Shown here one piece after another: positions 33,487 to 35,748 of a stretch of DNA of 35,748 bases. The first letter of the stretch is position 1, and every line of letters begins with the position of its first letter. Origin of the DNA: Klebsiella pneumoniae (lineage in GTDB: Bacteria > Pseudomonadota > Gammaproteobacteria > Pseudomonadales > Azotimanducaceae); NCBI GenBank assembly GCA_945861675.1, contig CAMAVY010000020.1:1-35748 (forward strand), written 5' to 3'. Both the position numbers and the translations under genes were made by a program. Under the pieces are notes generated by a model. That model worked only from the letters and a program-made list of their open reading frames with translations, searched no databases and was not told where the DNA came from.

Positions 33487-34416
33487 CTACGCCGCGGGTT
33501 CAAAGACCGCATTGTGCGCAATCTTCAGCATGGCGGCCGTTTCTGCTTCGGCGCCCGCGCCTTGTCCCACACCTTCTCCCGCGCCTTGTGACGCTTTGGG
33601 GGCCGCACGCGAAAGCTGTTTGTTGCCGGCCATCGTGGCATGCCTTTGCACGAGGCGATAACCGCACGCAGCAAGCTCCGCCTCAATCAATGCGCCATCG
33701 TTCGGTGCACATTCCACCTGCAGGCTGCGTGGCCGCGCGGCCGAGGTCAGCAGGCCGCGCATTCCCTGCAGGATGGGCAACTCGATGCCATCGACATCGA
33801 TCTTCACGACATTCGGCGCTTGCAGCGCGCCCTCGGCCAGCAGGCTGTCCACCGACTGCGCGATCTTCAATTCGCTGATGCCGCTGGCGCGTGCAGCAGC
33901 CTGAACCGCTTCTGCAGGCGCATGCGCGGTATCGGCAAGCTGGCTGTGTGAAGACCCGGTGCGCCACTCCAGGTAGTCGAACTGTGCAGGGCGCGTGCGT
34001 TCCGCAAGCGCGGTAGTCAGCAGGCTGACGCGATCACCGAAGTTGTTCAGTTGCAGGTTCTCCATCAACGCAACGGCGTTGCGCAGATGCGGCTCTACCG
34101 CAAACACGCGCCCACTCGGGCCGACACGTTGTGCGCCATACAGCGTGTAGATGCCCACGTTGGCACCCACATCCAGGAACACGTCGCCCGGTCTCAATGT
34201 GCGGTCGAGCCACGCCACCGTGCCTTCTTCCTTGATGAAGAACGTGCAGGCGCGGCGCAGCGTCTGCGCATTCGTGCAATGAAAGCGAATGTCCCCTGCG
34301 CTGGTGGGCAACACCATCTCGATCGCCAGCAGGCGCGCCAGCCAGCTCCCCGATTCCGCAAGCAGCCGGAGCAGCCGCGCCGGTTTCTGCCGCCCTGCCG
34401 TGTGCAATCTGATCAT
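33487..34416 (-). CDS. FkbM family SAM-dependent methyltransferase
   Basis: This 309-residue methyltransferase has the FkbM pattern: motif I FLDVGANVGIYTLYGA at residues 80-95, AVEPHLRNAVALMENLQLN next, VVKIDVDGIELPILQGMR in the middle and LQVECAPNDG after it. Family members O-methylate sugars, polyketides or lipids, often in surface glycan or secondary-metabolite clusters. Near the C terminus is a Gly/Ala/Glu-rich low-complexity insertion (AGEGVGQGAGAEAETAA) before KIAHNAVFEP. I chose the ATG at 34416, which lies 7 bp after the stop of the upstream oxygenase gene. It converges with the PhyH gene. Confidence 0.9.
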   Translation of the reverse strand: MIRLHTAGRQKPARLLRLLAESGSWLARLLAIEMVLPTSAGDIRFHCTNAQTLRRACTFFIKEEGTVAWLDRTLRPGDVFLDVGANVGIYTLYGAQRVGPSGRVFAVEPHLRNAVALMENLQLNNFGDRVSLLTTALAERTRPAQFDYLEWRTGSSHSQLADTAHAPAEAVQAAARASGISELKIAQSVDSLLAEGALQAPNVVKIDVDGIELPILQGMRGLLTSAARPRSLQVECAPNDGALIEAELAACGYRLVQRHATMAGNKQLSRAAPKASQGAGEGVGQGAGAEAETAAMLKIAHNAVFEPAA

Positions 34417-34423
34417 GGGCGGA

Positions 34424-35179
34424 TCATCGCGCCTCGATGTTGATGGTGAGGGTTTTGCGCAAGCCGGAATCCGGTGGCCCGAGCATGGGTGCAACGGCAT
34501 GCCAGGAGTTGAACGTCTTCACGAACATCAACGCCTGATTCGGCACATAGGGATAGGTGAACAGTGTCTCCATGTCGTCCCAGCCGGGCGCGCGGTCGTT
34601 CAGCTGATCAAACAGCAGGCGCGGATCCTTCGGCCGTTGCACGTCAGTACCACCGCCGAAATTGCTGTCCCACTCACCCTCGCGGCACATGGACAGCACC
34701 AGCGTGATGATCTTTTCCGGGTTGTCGGTATGTGGCTCGATGCTGCCGCGATGCGCGGGCAGCATCGAGAACTCGAAACGTGCATTCAGCGTCGGCGAAT
34801 GCCGCAGCGTGCGGCCGCGGCTGAGGTCGCGCACTGCGCGTTTCGCTCGGCGCAGCCAGGGTACGCGCCGCTCGTGATAACCAAGATCGACGCCGTGCTC
34901 ACGCAGCGTATCCAGCGCACTGCGAATGAAGTCGTCACTCTTGATCCATGCATGCAGATCGCGCCACACCGGCACGGTGCTGATGAGTCGCGCGTAGTTC
35001 TTCGCCGCGAACTTCTCCGACAGCGAGTACTTTTCACCGACATGCGCGATGTGTTCGAACAGGCCCGGCTCAGGAAATGCCGCAACACATGCGGCATACA
35101 GATCACTGCCAAGCGCCGGCCGCATGGCGCCGATGGGAAACGGTTCGTAGCGCATCTCAAGCGCATCGAAGTTGATCAT
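34424..35179 (-). CDS. 2-oxoglutarate/Fe(II)-dependent oxygenase
   Basis: This is a 251-residue protein with the iron ligands of the double-stranded beta-helix oxygenases: His150 and Asp152 in IEPHTDNPEK, His227 in FNSWHAVAP and Arg241 in LRKTLTIN, in correct order and spacing. Relatives are prolyl- or other amino-acid/sugar hydroxylase-like proteins; the target is unknown. The ATG at 35179 has GGAGGG about nine bases upstream, better than the earlier in-frame candidate at 35197. It sits 24 bp after the methyltransferase gene and 7 bp before the FkbM gene in one tight unit. Confidence 0.87.
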   Translation of the reverse strand: MINFDALEMRYEPFPIGAMRPALGSDLYAACVAAFPEPGLFEHIAHVGEKYSLSEKFAAKNYARLISTVPVWRDLHAWIKSDDFIRSALDTLREHGVDLGYHERRVPWLRRAKRAVRDLSRGRTLRHSPTLNARFEFSMLPAHRGSIEPHTDNPEKIITLVLSMCREGEWDSNFGGGTDVQRPKDPRLLFDQLNDRAPGWDDMETLFTYPYVPNQALMFVKTFNSWHAVAPMLGPPDSGLRKTLTINIEAR

Positions 35180-35203
35180 GGCGACAGCCCTCCGCACACC
35201 AGA

Positions 35204-35748
35204 CTAGATCGCCGCGTCGTATGCCTGCTTGACCAACAGCGATTCGAACCAGTGGTTGCGCCCGAGCATGCCGAGGTCACGAAACCCCACCTGCTCGAAC
35301 GGCGCCGCATCCAGCAGCGCGCGCACCAGATCATCGGTATGGCGCCAATGTGTAGCCTCGAACTTGCCCGGCAGAAACCCCTGCTCGAAGCCGGCCAGCA
35401 TGTGCGCAATGAACAAACCGTTGGGCCGCAGTACGCGATGAATCTCTTTGACCACCCGGCCCAGATCGAACACATGATCCAGTGCGTTGATGTACACCGC
35501 CTCTACCGATGCATCGTTGAACGCCAATGCGTGGAAGTCGCCATGGTGAACGTAGGGGTTGTCTTTGCCGGGGTTCAGGTCGATGCCAACCGCAAAGTGA
35601 CCCAGTTCGCGCAGCGCACGCACTTCCCCGCCCAGCCGCGCACCGAGGCACAACACAGAATGCCGGCCTTCAAGCTGCGGCAGCGAGGCAAAGCGACGGC
35701 GGAACTCTTCGTAGTCGGCAGCGTCCTTTTCCACGCGGCGGTCATAGG
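35204..35748 (-). CDS. class I SAM-dependent methyltransferase, N terminus beyond the window
   Basis: The frame remains open to the right edge (YDRR precedes VEKDAADYEEF), so the start probably lies outside; a GTG at 35734 is an alternative. Motif I is degenerate (VLCLGARLGGEVRAL), followed by the acidic strand end AVGIDLNPG, YVHHGDFHALAFNDASVEAVY and HRVLRPNGLFIAHM, all standard for Methyltransf_11-type enzymes. It is the first visible gene of the minus-strand unit with the 2OG oxygenase and FkbM methyltransferase. Together they suggest modification of a glycan or small molecule. Confidence 0.87.
   Translation of the reverse strand, partial: YDRRVEKDAADYEEFRRRFASLPQLEGRHSVLCLGARLGGEVRALRELGHFAVGIDLNPGKDNPYVHHGDFHALAFNDASVEAVYINALDHVFDLGRVVKEIHRVLRPNGLFIAHMLAGFEQGFLPGKFEATHWRHTDDLVRALLDAAPFEQVGFRDLGMLGRNHWFESLLVKQAYDAAI

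Overview
This GC-rich, densely coding window looks like a proteobacterial chromosome segment, probably gammaproteobacterial. The pointers are an FtsX/LolD-type export cassette with an outer-membrane barrel partner, a PEP-CTERM-like anchored secreted protein, an ArsJ/GAPDH arsenate pair, Shine-Dalgarno-led starts and bacterial GlgA/GlgB/MalQ enzymes. No rRNA, tRNA, CRISPR array, transposase or phage gene was seen. The assignment is an inference from gene content only.

Layout. 1-2.1 kb: the 3' end of a haloalkane-dehalogenase-like hydrolase, an anchored unknown protein, and a minus-strand membrane protein whose upstream region carries two tandem GTAGC-N4-GCTAC palindromes around a promoter-like sequence. 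2.1-4.6 kb: an MFS_2/GPH-type transporter flanked on both sides by small minus-strand peptides with double-glycine leader-like motifs; the second has three 17-bp direct repeats in front of it. 4.7-6.9 kb: an F420-type luciferase-like oxidoreductase, then an AbiEii-type nucleotidyltransferase toxin with an overlapping small partner gene. 6.9-9.2 kb: ArsJ and its GAPDH partner. 9.4-11.9 kb: remnants of PEP-CTERM-type secreted proteins and a choice-of-anchor-I-like protein with a near-perfect 63-bp internal tandem duplication.

12.2-17.4 kb holds a five-gene, translationally coupled export cassette: LolA-like protein, FtsX permease 1, FtsX permease 2, LolD/MacB-type ATPase and outer-membrane barrel protein. 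Three of the five genes are damaged. The LolA-like gene has two in-frame TAG codons, permease 1 has lost its first membrane helix, and the ATPase is out of frame at a (GC)6 tract by exactly one dinucleotide. 17.5-25.5 kb is a glycogen/alpha-glucan region (GH57 enzyme, GlgA, GlgB, MalQ) interrupted by a VapBC module with a perfect 19-bp palindrome at its start. 25.6-31.1 kb carries a minus-strand run: a class A penicillin-binding protein with large insertions in its transpeptidase domain, an M32 carboxypeptidase and a uracil-DNA-glycosylase-family protein.

31.4-35.7 kb: a flavin monooxygenase plus a phytanoyl-CoA-dioxygenase-like enzyme on the plus strand converge on a methyltransferase, 2OG-Fe(II) oxygenase and FkbM methyltransferase run on the minus strand that enters from outside the window. 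The observations most worth following are the damaged (possibly phase-variable) export cassette, the double-glycine peptides around the transporter, the AbiEii pair with its noncanonical partner and apparently leaderless promoter, and the enlarged penicillin-binding protein.
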